From Struthidea cinerea (taxonomy: Eukaryota; Chordata; Aves; Passeriformes; Corcoracidae), in contig VZTI01003658.1 in assembly GCA_013397865.1 (NCBI GenBank), forward strand, positions 248,001 to 312,000: a stretch of 64,000 nucleotides of DNA, read 5' to 3'. How positions within the stretch are numbered: position 1 is the first letter of the stretch; each line of letters opens with the position of its first letter. Below, piece by piece: positions 27,290-38,040 of the stretch. Below the pieces are notes generated by a model. The model was not told the origin of the DNA, searched no databases, and worked only from the letters and a program-made list of their open reading frames with translations. Made by a program: the position numbers and the translations under genes.

Positions 27290-27650
27290 CAAGGGATTAA
27301 AAGCCCGGGACCCGGGGCAGACGCTGGGAGAGCCCTCGGCAGAGGAGTTCAGCGCCCGCCGCAGCCTGGGCTGCAGCTGCGAGGGATTGACACCGCTGAC
27401 GGTGGAACCCGGCTCGGGAGAAACTCCGGGCACAGTTCCGGCATCCGAAATAAATTAAAGTAAACAGTGTTGCTCTCTCTCATCCACCCTGTTAGCAGCC
27501 TCTCGGTTGAGCTGGAGACCACACACCCAGACCACACAGCACCAGCTGAACTCACTCGCACGCAACATCTAGAAGCTGTCACTCTGCTGAGGTATGAGGA
27601 GGAAAGAGGGGGGCCGGAGTGCGAGAGTGTGTGTGTGTGTTTAGAAAAGC
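27290..27650. promoter_or_regulatory. GC-rich, CpG-containing patch in EXOC2 intron 1
   Basis: A sharp rise in GC and CpG content starts near AAAAGCCCGGGACCCGGGGC and runs to the GT microsatellite at about 27627-27641, in otherwise AT-rich sequence. On the plus strand CTGCTGAG|GTATGAGGA (about 27582-27598) looks like a splice donor. On the minus strand I see no convincing donor. Candidate roles are an alternative EXOC2 promoter, an antisense non-coding RNA promoter, or an enhancer. Short ORFs here on both strands match nothing I know. Confidence 0.4.
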
Positions 27651-30379
27651 CGCTTGCTCTCTCCTCCTATCATTACAGCTGGTTATGTTTTGTGCGGCTG
27701 GGAAGGAGGGAAAGAAGGGAGGGATAAGAAAAAAGACCTATAAAGCTCACTAAGAAAACATACTGGCCTTGGCCTTCTGTAGTAATGATTTGCACTCCTC
27801 CTGTACTAGTTTAGTAGCTGATGAAGGGCTAACAAAGCATCCATTTAACATCAATTAACCTTCTATCTATCATATGTCAAAAAAAAAATCTAGACTAGTA
27901 TAAATCCATTTCCTTCTACATTTTAAATGACAGCATACTATCAGTTACAATGTGAAAATACCTATATATTGATTAATTTTTACATCAGGAGTTCTGAGAT
28001 GTTACTTATTTGGAGAGGGGAGAGATTCCCCACAAAGAACAATCAACCACACAGATGCCACTATGATATCAAAACACTGAATTTTCTCCAAAAACATTCC
28101 ATTGTAAAATGAAGTTTTGTTCATTAGCATCGTATACCATAAACAACCTGAAGGAAGTTAATGAGCCAACATTGAGTTTGTAACTCATCAGCAAGAAGTA
28201 AAAATAGGAAAACACTAAAAATAGATTAAACCCAACAATAACCTATAACACAGATGAACAGAGACCTTTAAAATGGGGGGGAGTTCTTTGTTTCTTTTAG
28301 CTCAGAAAATAATTTCATCTGCCAATTATGTCACCTGTTCAAACAGAGAAAGCTGAATAAAACGTTTGAAGACTCATAAAATCTATTTCAGTGAGTCTAC
28401 TTTAAAAAAAGATTTCCTTCCCTCCGCTCTGCTACCATGAGCACACATACCTCCCCCATCAAGCTCACCAGTGCACAAATTTAATTTAATACATACACAT
28501 CTGGACAGCCCAGAACCACAGTCACATTTTCACCTCAGTTCAAAATCTTTTTACCTAAGTGACAATGACAATATCCAAGTGCCACTATTAAACAAAACCA
28601 TCAAAACTACAATAATCCAAATGTCAGTAACAGTCTTATAAACTTGAAGGAATGTGTTTTTGGTTTTGTGAAAACCCTGAGAAAAAAATCCAAAAAAATA
28701 TTTCACCTTATCAAATACATTTAAAAAAATGTTAGCCTCAAAGTTCTGTAATTTCACACTGAAGATAATTTATTCCCCCAATTTATTAATTAAGTCAACA
28801 TGCTGGTTTATACCAGTTTTTGAACGAACTCTTTTGCTGATATACTCAATGTTACAGCACCTATTCACTACCAAAACTCAAACCAAACCAATTTAAGTTT
28901 TCTGAATGTCTGTTTTGGTCATACTGACGTGCCTAGAAAAGGGCAATAGCATAGAAGAAAATATAATTAAAGAAAGTTTGAACACAGCTGTTTCTCCCCA
29001 AAATTTCCACTACTTTCATTATAAATTACATTGCAACTCTCAAGAAATTAATTCATCTACTGTTTAAAAGCTTCTGTATTTATTATGTGACCCATCACTA
29101 TAATTTAGCAACATTGTAAAGAGAAGTCCTAAACATCTACATATAAACATATATGTAAAAAAGTCAATTCGGCTTTATACAAAACCATATCACAGATGGC
29201 CATAAATCTCCCATTAATTTCTAAATTCTCACAAAGCACATCTTCCTACATCTGCTTCTACCTCCAGCATTCAGCAATGTTTGCTTCATCCAGAAGTCAT
29301 TATCCTACTCTCCTCCAGTTAAGCCATTCATCCGTCTTTTGTTATAAAGTTATGATTAATTTTTTGTACATCATTTTAGTTAATAGGAAAATGGTAAAAA
29401 ATCTTCATACCTCATTATCTCTCAATCTTATGTTATTCACAGGCAGAAATTAGAAAACAATACTTCAAACATCAAAAACTTTCAAATATGTTTATGCAAA
29501 TGCATTCAGAAAGATCCAGAAGTTCAGAAAAATAAACTAAATGAATCCCAAAGGGATGAAATTTCTTTTTCTAGAGAATAGAAACAAGACACCACAGGTT
29601 TTTTTTTTGTAAGCCCTGGAACTATACACAATATTCTTTATAAAAACTATACAACCACTGTAATTACACAGTTCACATGGTTAAAGTTATAACCTGGATG
29701 CTTGTAGGTAGGACTGCAACACTAACATTTACTGTGTGACTTTTCTGGCAGTTCCTTTCGTTTCAAAAATATTGAAAAGATGAGACATACACTTGTGTTA
29801 CTGAGATTCTTGTATTTTTCATGTTGTCTCCCCAACACCTCTTTTTGGCCTTTGCTCAGGAAAGTACTCAAGCCATACACTACACCATTTTTCTCAGTTC
29901 ACACGGTCCAACACACACTCAAGTACTTCCCTGACAGGCTGTGTGCACAGGTATTTTTCTAACAAAAGTGTGCCTTTGCCTTACATACTCTAAGTCTTCA
30001 TTTCCACTCATCCACCTAAAATCCCATCTCCTGTATGGAGGTATCACTACTTACAGAGTAGTGAGGTTGTCTTGTGAGAAACCCAATCTCCCCTGCCTTC
30101 TCTGCTAAGGAAACATGAGAAGAACTCATCTGCTATATACCTAGCTTCTTAATTTTTTGCTAAAAATCCAATGTGCAGTTTTCCAGCAAGCAGCAAAGTA
30201 CACCTGTTAAAACTACAGTGAGATTCCAAATTTCACAAGACTCACAGAATTCTTAAATAAAAAACTGAAAGTAATTGCTTTTATAATTGAGACATTTTAT
30301 GAGTATCTCAAAAAATCAATTTAGTTTGTCCTCAATGAAAAAGTAGCTATTTATAAACGAAATTTTGCTCAGCATAACC

Positions 30380-30410
30380 TTAAGTCTTTAACTTAAGGTT
30401 AAAGACTTAA
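30380..30410. other. Perfect 13-bp inverted repeat with 5-nt loop
   Basis: TTAAGTCTTTAAC (30380-30392), TTAAG (30393-30397) and GTTAAAGACTTAA (30398-30410) form an exact hairpin. It is followed directly by related direct repeats (CTTTAACTTAACTTTAACTT) to about 30440. The pattern suggests repeat expansion by slippage with an inversion. The TTTAACC text is not a telomeric TTAGGG array. Confidence 0.85.
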
Positions 30411-33400
30411 CTTTAACTTAACTTTAACTTATCTTTAACCCTAATGCAGGCTTTTTGATGAACTTCCAAATATGGGATATATCGCTTTTGGGTTAACAAC
30501 AATGTCAAAGGAAAAAAAAAAAACCTAAGTCTAAATACACCTAAAAATCCTTGATTTATACTGTAATCTGATCCACAGACACTTTTACACTGCCAGAGAC
30601 CCCGCTGGTTTCTGCACAATATAGCCTAAGCTCTGCCTTTGAGAATAAAACTGAAAATCTGGGAATCTGCAGTTTCGTTAAGGTCAAGGGAAAACCAGAC
30701 CCATTAAGGACTTGGTGTCTCAGAAACTTTATTTTCCTTAAAAACAAAGCAAACAAAATTAGAAAGGAAACATGGGCTTTCCCACTCACCAGCGGGCTTT
30801 CACACTCATCACCACACGTAATCATGGTATTTTCTAATGAAAATGCTAAACATACTTTCTGCAGATTAATAACGTCTGTAGTCAAGAAAAGGCTACACAG
30901 ACCAAGTTCTTTTTGGAGAAAAAGCACTAAATACTTCCAAAATAATATAAAAAGTACAGTTGCAAAAGTTTGTCCAGAGGAGTGAGGTGTATGACTTGGT
31001 GTTGTTTAAAATATAAATAAGCAGCTCACCTTTCCCTATGCAAAGCCCATAACATGGCAATCACACAATTAATAGTTATTTGCAGCCATTTCTGTCATTA
31101 CTTGGTTTCTAGGGAAGTTGCTTTAGGGGACTTTTGAGGTTTTTTTTCCCTCCAGGATATCACAAAAACGATTTTTTCTCCCTCCTGCCTTTCCATTCTC
31201 CTTATAACTTCTGACACTGGGAGAATAATCTAAGTGCTTTTCAACTGAAATGATGATTGAAAGTCCCTAAAATAATTTTCAGGGTAAGGTACAAAAATTT
31301 TATCAGCCAGATTTTTGAACTCATACTTTGCAAGCTGTAAACACAGACCTATGCTTTCATGTTCAGCACAAAAGATGAAACATGAATCTGACGAGACTGT
31401 GCTGTGCATGTGCTGTCTCATCATCCCTCATCCTCCAAGCACCTTTACAAACAAGATTCCCTCCATTACCAAACACCATATTTCTCCCCTGGGAAAAGTA
31501 ATTTGAAAGACAATGTTGCACAGCCCAGATTTACAGAATGTAGGTGGTCCAAGACAGAAGGTCAAAGTTAAGCTGAAGAGCTAACATCTGACTTCTGCTA
31601 AAAGATACTAATTCAGCTGTTTTTGGATTTTGAACCTTCAGCTGGCTTTTAAGTACGGCAGTAGGTTCCACTCTGTCTGAAAAACTGACATAGAAAATGA
31701 ATTCACTGTAACACGTACAGTCTTCTGAGTACTATTTTCCAGTCCATGACTGTAAAATGCAGTACTTCTGACTTCTCCAGAAGGTTTTCTTTGCCTGTTC
31801 TCACAAATAAATAGTGACCTACAGGCATTCAAAATACATGCAGGTAGTGTCTGTACGTGCTTCACGGGCTTTTGTCCTGGTGTACAAAATTTTAACTGTA
31901 CGTTATTTCGCAGATGCTTTCCATAGTTGTCAGAATCTGTGTTTTTAAGAACACCTTTTATATTCAGTCTTCTGTCACCATCCTATCAAGATAAATACTT
32001 TTTTCTTTTCATTCCTGGTCGGTTTCATTTTTTTTTTAAAGTGAAGTCGGAAAGCCGAAAAGCACAGAATAAACAGAATTAAAATAACTCAAAACTGATG
32101 TTTAGTTTCAAGTACAGTGATTAAGACTGTACTTGAATTTACAGCTAAACATACCACTACATTGAAAGAAATGGATTAAGTATGGTTTAACATATCTGAA
32201 AGTTTAGATTAATAAAAGAGGTCAGTGGCCTCTGCCTTTCTAGTCAACCTACATATTTTGCTTTAGTCCAGCGTCTCTGGGAAGAGCAGCATAATAAAGA
32301 ATGGACTGTATCAGTGGACACAGTTTCTTTCTAATAGGACCTCAGGAAAACAATTGGTGAATTACAGATTTTAATGTCTTTATTGTCCGGTTTTGCCTCA
32401 AATGCTTTAACAGCTAGCATAAAACCCTTGCTCATACTCACAAGAAATCCTACAATTTAAATTTTTTTTACTGTTCATGACTTAGAACTTCACTTTTTTT
32501 TATTAATTCATTTGGAATTTCATTAACCTAGACTGCTGCTCAGCTCTAAAATATGAAGAAGCAATTATAGCATTAAAAAAACCCCCCAACTATCAAGTCT
32601 GTAAAAATATTTTCATTTATTGAATGAAGACCATAAAAACACAAGACAACTTTACTTTTTTTTAAAAAGCCAGAATAAGTTTGATAGATAACAAGCTTTT
32701 AATTAAATTGCTTCACCTCTGACACATCCTATAAAATTTCGTTTTCCATAAAGAAAACTGCCCTTACCATTACAACTTAATTTTCACTGAGATAAGTCCA
32801 ACCGGTATAATGAAAATAACCACATGTGTTTTACATGATGTTGCAGACAACAGAAATCCCATCTAAGCAAAAACACAATGTTGTCCAAGGACTGGGCAAA
32901 ACCCCCAAAAACTGTAAACTAAGCTATCCACAGGAAAGAAATCAGCAACGAGACATGCCTCTTGCTGCTTCTTACTGGGTCAGTGCAAGCTGTGGTAAGA
33001 CACTATAAAAATAGGGAAGTAAGAATTATAGAGTGTTCCTTCTTCAGGTGAGCAAAACGTAAAAGAAGAAAACAGACCTGTTTTTCTAAGCCACAAGTTT
33101 GTTTATTTACAGTCCTTTAACTGTTCTGACAAGTTTATCATCAGCAAAAACAACTTATCAAAAGCAAAAACAAAACAAAGTTTATAGCAATGAAACACAG
33201 AGAAATCACTAAAGGAGAAAAGAGACTGTTTACTTGTTATAAGAACGATCAGCAAACCTGGGAAACTGAAGTGAGATTATGATTTCTAGCTACATTTAAA
33301 ATAATAACTATTTGGAGTTTAGATTCAATCTGATACCCTGTCAGAGCTAGGATGGCTTAATATCTTACCGGCTTTTGACTCAGAGCTTTTGAGTCTACAG

Positions 33401-33673
33401 CTAGAAGCAGTTAGCCTGCAATGAGCGAGGAAATTGCAGAAGGAAGACTATTTTAAAAAACAGTAAAACTGGACAGAATGGGAAACTCCCTTTTGGAAAC
33501 TAGATCAGCCCAGATTTCAGGCATCTACCCCTTGTTAAGAGATCATTTTCAGGTTCCTAATTAGGATACTGAAGAGGCAAGGAGGGATGATGTTTGGTCA
33601 CCCAGCTCATGGACACTTCTGAACTGCAAGACAGTCCAAATGAGGCAGAAATGTAGAACTGGGTATGAAGTTT

Positions 33674-33690
33674 AAAAAAAAAAAAAAAAA
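33674..33690 (+). repeat. Poly-A run
   Basis: A run of about 17 A is flanked by GAAGTTT and GTCCCAG. The preceding sequence is not a gene I recognise, so there is no case for a processed pseudogene. Confidence 0.85.
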
Positions 33691-33869
33691 GTCCCAGAGA
33701 AGTGTAATACTTCCAGATAGATATGAATGAAAGTAACCCTCTCTCAACCAGCATGTTATTTCAATTCCTTCCACATTCCTTTCCCTGTTATTTTCTTACT
33801 GCACTTGTCTAGGTACCCAGTCATTTTGGGAAGTTGTATCTGAAACTTGATGGCACCACTAAAGGCAAA

Positions 33870-33925
33870 GTTAAAAAGAAAAAAACTAAAAAAACCAACA
33901 AACAAACAACAACAAAAAAAATCAG
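33870..33925 (+). repeat. A/C-rich low-complexity tract
   Basis: This is an A-rich sequence with CAAA and CAA units (AACAAACAAACAACAACAAA). It gives the Lys/Thr-rich start of a spurious ORF that runs into the CpG island. Confidence 0.85.
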
Positions 33926-34067
33926 TCCTGCAAGTAACCAGCTTTTCAGCAAGTACTACAAGCAACCAGCTTTGATCCACCTCTCTACCCTTACCCTGCT
34001 TATTTCCTCTATCCCCGACCCAGCACACCCACACTTCATTGAGCCTTACGACTCCATCATTTCACAT

Positions 34068-34109
34068 GGGTCGGACTGGATGATGTCAGCAGTTTTTGCC
34101 AACCTAATG
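34068..34109 (+). repeat. CR1 3'-end remnant at the CpG-island edge
   Basis: GGGTCGGACTGGATGATGTC followed by TTTTTGCCAACCTAATGG is a diverged form of the CR1 3' end (GGTTGGACTAGATGATCT ... TTCCAACC). The octamer tail is lost, and GC-rich sequence begins immediately afterwards. Confidence 0.65.
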
Positions 34110-34895
34110 GCCCAGCCCATGCAGCCCAGCGGGCCCCAGAGCCCCCGCAGGCCCGTCAGACATGTGAGACAGAGGCAAAGGCCACGGAGCTGCTGCTGCC
34201 GGGCCCTGGCTCGCAGGGACGACGCCACCAGCGCTGGGAAGGGCTCCCCGGCCCGGGCCCGACCTCGCACGGGCCCGTCACCCAGCAGGACGCCGTGTGC
34301 CCCCGGGGGAAGTCGCAGGTGGCAGGAACCCCCCGCCCTGCCGGCAGTGCCCCGCCTCCTGGCAGGGGGCTGCAGAGGAGGAAGAGCTGCTGCAGCCAGG
34401 AAGCCACCGGGGGGGGTGTGACGGCCGGAGCCCAGCGACGCCCCCTGCGCCCCGAGAGCCATCGCCGACAGCTCCGTCCCCACGGGGCCGGGGCGGGGAC
34501 GCGACGCTCGACCCCGCCCGGGGAGCGGAAGGCGGGGGGAGGCCGGAGGGAGGGGAACGGCCTCCGCCCCGGGNNNNNNNNNNNNNNNNNNNNNNNNNNN
34601 NNNNNNNNNNNNNNNNNNNNNNNNNNNNNNNNNNNNNCCCGCCGCCTGCAGGCGCCGCCAGCCGCCGCCCGAGCCAATCGATGGAGCGCCGAGCCGCCGA
34701 GGCGGGCGGCAGAGGCCGCTCCCGGCAGCCGCCGGGCTCCGAGCCGCGCCCCGCTGGAGCTCCGCCTCCTCCCGGAGCCCCCGCCTTTTCCCCGCCTTCC
34801 TTTCCCTCTGCTTCCCTCCCTGCCTCCATCCTGACATTGAGCAGGAGGTGGTAAAGGTGTCGGGAGAACCGGGCGTTGGTTCCCGCCCCCCCCGT
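34110..34895 (-). promoter_or_regulatory. EXOC2: CpG island, probable EXOC2 promoter and 5' non-coding exon
   Basis: This is the strongest CpG-dense block in the window, about 14 kb upstream of the EXOC2 ATG. Visible sites include GC boxes (GGGGCGGGG at 34490-34498 and CCCCGCCC at 34512-34519) and a CCAAT box (34674-34678) about 37 bases to the right of the N gap. If transcription runs leftward, a CCAAT box there would place a start site in or close to the gap. No TATA box is evident, which is usual for a housekeeping promoter. The minus orientation is inferred from the neighbouring gene. A bidirectional promoter is possible. Long ORFs here arise because GC-rich DNA has few stop codons. Confidence 0.7.
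34574..34637. other. Assembly gap (64 N) inside the CpG island
   Basis: Sixty-four undetermined bases are flanked by very GC-rich sequence (CCTCCGCCCCGGG on the left, CCCGCCGCCTGCAGGCGCC on the right). Such gaps are common in avian CpG islands. The true length may differ, and part of the promoter or exon 1 may be missing. Confidence 0.98.
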
Positions 34896-34947
34896 GGATG
34901 AAGAGCAAGGGAAAATATAAAAACTTAATAATAACAGCGTTGACTAC

Positions 34948-35222
34948 GGACAACAACGACAGGACCCGGGGAAACGGCCTGAAGTTGTGCCAGGGCAGGT
35001 TTAAGTTGGGTGTTAGGAAAAAGTACTTCACCCAGGGGGTGGTTGGGCACTGGAACAGGGAAGTGGTCACAGCAGCAAGCCTGACAGAGTTCAGGAAGCG
35101 TTTGGACAATGCTGTCAGGCACATGGTGTGATTCTTGGCGAGGGTGCTGTGCAGGGCCGGGAGTTGGTCTTGATGATCCTTGTGGGTCCATTCCAACTCA
35201 GCAGATTCTGTGATTCTGTGAA
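34948..35222 (+). mobile_element. CR1 LINE 3' fragment
   Basis: This sense CR1 tail begins near ACAGGACCCGGGGAAACGGC. It continues through the RFKLGVRKKYFTQGVVGHWN-like ORF2 C-terminus and the GTCTTGATGATCC segment, and ends with CAGATTCTGTGATTCTGTGA. It is truncated at the 5' end. It lies about 50 bp beyond the CpG island on the distal side from EXOC2. Confidence 0.9.
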
Positions 35223-35320
35223 CGACAGTAATAAATGATAGTAAAACCCCTCCCGAGCACTGTCCCTCTGGGCAGAAACTCGCCCAGTGGTAGTCTGTGG
35301 ATGCCCAGCCTGGGGTGTGA

Positions 35321-35488
35321 GGAAGGCTGCCCAGGGAGGTCACAGAGTCTCCCTCTCTGGAGACATTCCAAACCCACCTGGACATGTTCCTGTGTCACCT
35401 ACTCCAGGTGACCCTGCCTTGGCAGGGGGGTTGGACTGGACGATCTCCAGAGGTCCCCTCCAACCCCAACCATTCTGTGATTCTGTGA
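35321..35488 (+). mobile_element. CR1 LINE 3' fragment, second copy
   Basis: GGAAGGCTGCCCAGGGAGGT, then GGGGTTGGACTGGACGATCT and CCAACCCCAACCATTCTGTG, ending in ATTCTGTGATTCTGTG, are typical of a CR1 3' end. It differs from the copy at 34948-35222 in the region before the tail, so it is probably a different subfamily or insertion. It is about 170 bp long and in sense orientation. Confidence 0.9.
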
Positions 35489-38040
35489 GGGGAGGTGCAG
35501 AAGAAAGGGTGGTGGACAACAGCCCAGGCACAAATACTCAAGCAGTGCTGTCAGCCCCGAGTAACACAAATCCGTCCTCCTTTAGCGATAAACCAGTAAA
35601 AACGTTTATTACCAAACTTGTTGTCTGCCTGGGGGGACTCTGAACACAGGTTCTTTTCCTTACAGAAAGAGTCAGGAGATCTCCTTTTTCACGTTTTGCT
35701 GGTATTGTTGGATATTTGGTTGCAAAAGCAAAATTCAGACAAAATCTTACTGGGAAGGAGAGGAAAAGTAATGAGAGAAAAAAAAATAGAAAGGAATAAT
35801 CCATTCCTCAGTTTTGCCAACCCAGCCCAAAGCAGGACATTAATGGGAAAACAAATTACCTTCCATAAAACCTTAAAGCACCATAAAAAGCATTATGCCA
35901 AAGCCCACAGTTTTCCTCACTTTTTTTCATAGGTTAAAGCTGCTCAGGTTAAATTAGTAGACTGGAATATGTCATCACATGAATAAGCAATACTTTTCTG
36001 ACTCTCTCCTCTTCTCTGTAAAACATTACACAGTATCTCTCTGGGGAAAAAAGAAAAGCAGACAGTACCTATCTTTGCCATAATTATTTCCAAAGCTGTA
36101 ACTAGTAACTCTGCAGTTTTCTGCTGAGATCCAATGCAGAAAATGAACTCCTTGGTTCTCCAAGAAAACTAAAGTTGGCATCAGATTAAAAAAAAAGGGC
36201 AGCTTCTTGCCACCCATTTCAAGATTATGTATTTCCTCCATGACAGCTTGTTTGAATTTTCTCATTGAATGCCTGTCATCAGATGTGCCAAATAAAACCA
36301 CTCTTTGAGAGGTTTGGTGGATGCAGAAGGCCCCACCTAGCACACTTCATACCTGGGTCCCAGCCCAGTGTCCTCTGAGAGTGAATACCTGTGCCCAAAA
36401 AGCACATTAACTTTTGTGGGAGTCCCTAAAGGGAACTGTCTCTCCAGAAGGTTTCATAATAAATGACCATGAGTTCAGATTTAGTTCAAGTGACAAATTT
36501 CAGTGCCAAACTGAAGTTTGGTTGCAGATTTGATTGAATATTCACCTCTGTTGTAAGTGAAAAGACCCTAAATAGGTGAACCATTAAGAAGAGGGAATCT
36601 GAACTTGAAAAGAGTCAACCTCCCCGATGTTAACCCCCCAAGTGAGGACAAGCTGACAGATCTTTTGCTTGTGAAAATGTCACCTAGCCTTTGGAGATTT
36701 TGAGCTGCTGTTTCTAAAAGGCTGCTGAGCAGTGCTTTTATGCAGATTGTCGTCCTTGGGAGTTTGTCAGAACAGCACAACCAGGCTAAACTCTGCAGGA
36801 ACAGAAGCCTTATAAAAGGCATATGTAGTTTCTTCACAGGCATCCACGCAGGTAAATCCTCCTATTTCTACAAGCAGCATCTAGGAATCTTATGATCTAT
36901 AGGGGCCGTGGATAATACTGTCAATGAAGAACTTCCTGTGTGCTGCACTTTGTTAAATCTGCTGTGGGTGGTTTCCCCAGCTGATGTTTAGTGACCATCA
37001 CCTACCCCTTCAGTGACTCAAGAACAAAGCTGACAGTGACTGACTGCAGATGTGACCCTCTGGAGAAAAGAAACACACCGCACATATCTCTTTAGAACAA
37101 AAGGAAGAAAACTAGTGCAGTTATATATATATCTGTCACATATATATAACTTAGGATGTATATACCATAATATATAGTATATATTTGCTGTCATATATAA
37201 TGCTGCTAATATAAATATATTACTCTATGGAACTCCAGATGCTGTTAAAGAGATTAATCTATGCAGTTAAAACTGAGGAAAGAAGTGACAATTTGTAATG
37301 TAATGACTTGGTAAATAGTAAGTGTTATACCTCATAGAGGTCACAAGAGTAATTGCTCATTTGTGCCTTTTTCTAATCCATTTATGCAGATTTGACAGTG
37401 ATCTGTAAACATTACATCTCTCTACAAAGTTGGGTAAACAGATTTGAAAGCCAGAGAGATTATTATGATCATCTTGCCTAACCTGAATATTGAATGCTGT
37501 AGAATTTCCTCCAGCCATTCCCACACCAAGGTCTTTCTGTAGTTGTTTTTTAAAAAGACATCTTCATTTTATTTCAAAGAATAAAATTTCTTATTTATTT
37601 ATTTTGGAGAAATGGCAAATCCATCATTGCACTTTTGAAGATTTATCAGTAGTTGCCCTAACACATACCACACTACCTTAATGTGTAAAAAAACACTGAT
37701 AGAAATATGAATGTTGTTTGAAAAGGTAAATTCATCTAGCTGCAGCATCTGTCCATTGCAAGCCTGGTTTTTATTAACTGAAATATCTTCCTTTGAAGAT
37801 GTTTGTAAAATGCAGCAGATTTACTCCTTCACCTTCTCTTGACAAACTGTATGGATTAACTTTGATTCTTCACTGTATAAGTGCTTTTCCAGAAGTGTTT
37901 TCTGAATGCCTTCAAGCTTACAGCTATTGCCTGAATTTTTTTGACATGTGGACATCCAAAGCAGATCTCTTCCTACTTCTGTTTAAATTTGTGAGGTGAA
38001 TATTATAACCAAGGACATCTGAGGAACAGAAAAAAGCTAA
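35489..38040. other. Intergenic sequence upstream of EXOC2; no gene seen
   Basis: This is AT-rich sequence with only short chance ORFs. A TA-rich simple-sequence patch lies at 37121-37230. Nothing else is recognisable. Confidence 0.7.
37121..37230. repeat. TA-rich simple-sequence patch
   Basis: Interrupted TATATA runs (TTATATATATATCTGTCACA, TATATATAAC, ATATATAGTATATAT and similar) are probably a decayed dinucleotide microsatellite. Confidence 0.85.

Larger units (their letters stand above)
20559..34110 (-). other. EXOC2 intron 1 (inferred, about 13.5 kb)
   Basis: This is the interval between the first coding exon and the CpG island. It is AT-rich with no coding exon that I can recognise. 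It holds a homopurine tract (23801-23892), a poly-A run (26034-26048), a GC-rich patch (27290-27650), a perfect hairpin (30380-30410) and A-rich tracts near 33.7 and 33.9 kb. In human, as I recall, the intronless gene HUS1B sits inside EXOC2 intron 1. I see no ORF resembling a HUS1-family protein here. Confidence 0.65.
1..34570 (-). other. EXOC2: EXOC2 (Sec5) locus, 5' part, partial gene
   Basis: This entry is the span of the minus-strand EXOC2 gene inside the window, from the inferred CpG-island promoter leftward past position 1. EXOC2 is a subunit of the octameric exocyst, which tethers secretory vesicles to the plasma membrane before SNARE-mediated fusion and responds to RalA/RalB. Four coding exons were found. 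Their junction phases agree (118, 177, 127 and 114 nt; running phases 1, 1, 2, 2). They give about 178 residues, roughly a fifth of the vertebrate protein of about 924 residues as I recall it. The introns measured between coding exons are about 10.6, 1.4 and 4.7 kb. The coding identity is seen directly in translation. The upper limit, near the N gap, is inferred. Exon numbers below assume one upstream non-coding exon. Confidence 0.9.

Noticed and set aside
30411..30440. Interstitial telomeric repeat
   Set aside because: The unit is TTTAACTTAA-like. The single CTTTAACCCTAA resembles TTAGGG repeats only once and does not form an array.
33540..33690. Processed pseudogene ending in poly-A
   Set aside because: The sequence before the poly-A does not translate to any recognisable protein and shows no target-site duplication that I could see.
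20559..34110. HUS1B-like retrogene expected from the human arrangement
   Set aside because: No ORF of suitable length or HUS1-like sequence is present. As far as I know the gene is restricted to mammals.
33834..34854. Other long ORFs on both strands of the CpG island (up to 263 codons)
   Set aside because: They overlap each other in different frames, have low-complexity Pro/Arg/Gly/Ala composition, show no domain, and some contain the gap.
34156..35385. 409-codon minus-strand ORF across the CpG island and gap
   Set aside because: It runs through 64 N and through CR1 fragments. The GC-rich part lacks stop codons on several frames of both strands, so openness is not evidence of coding.
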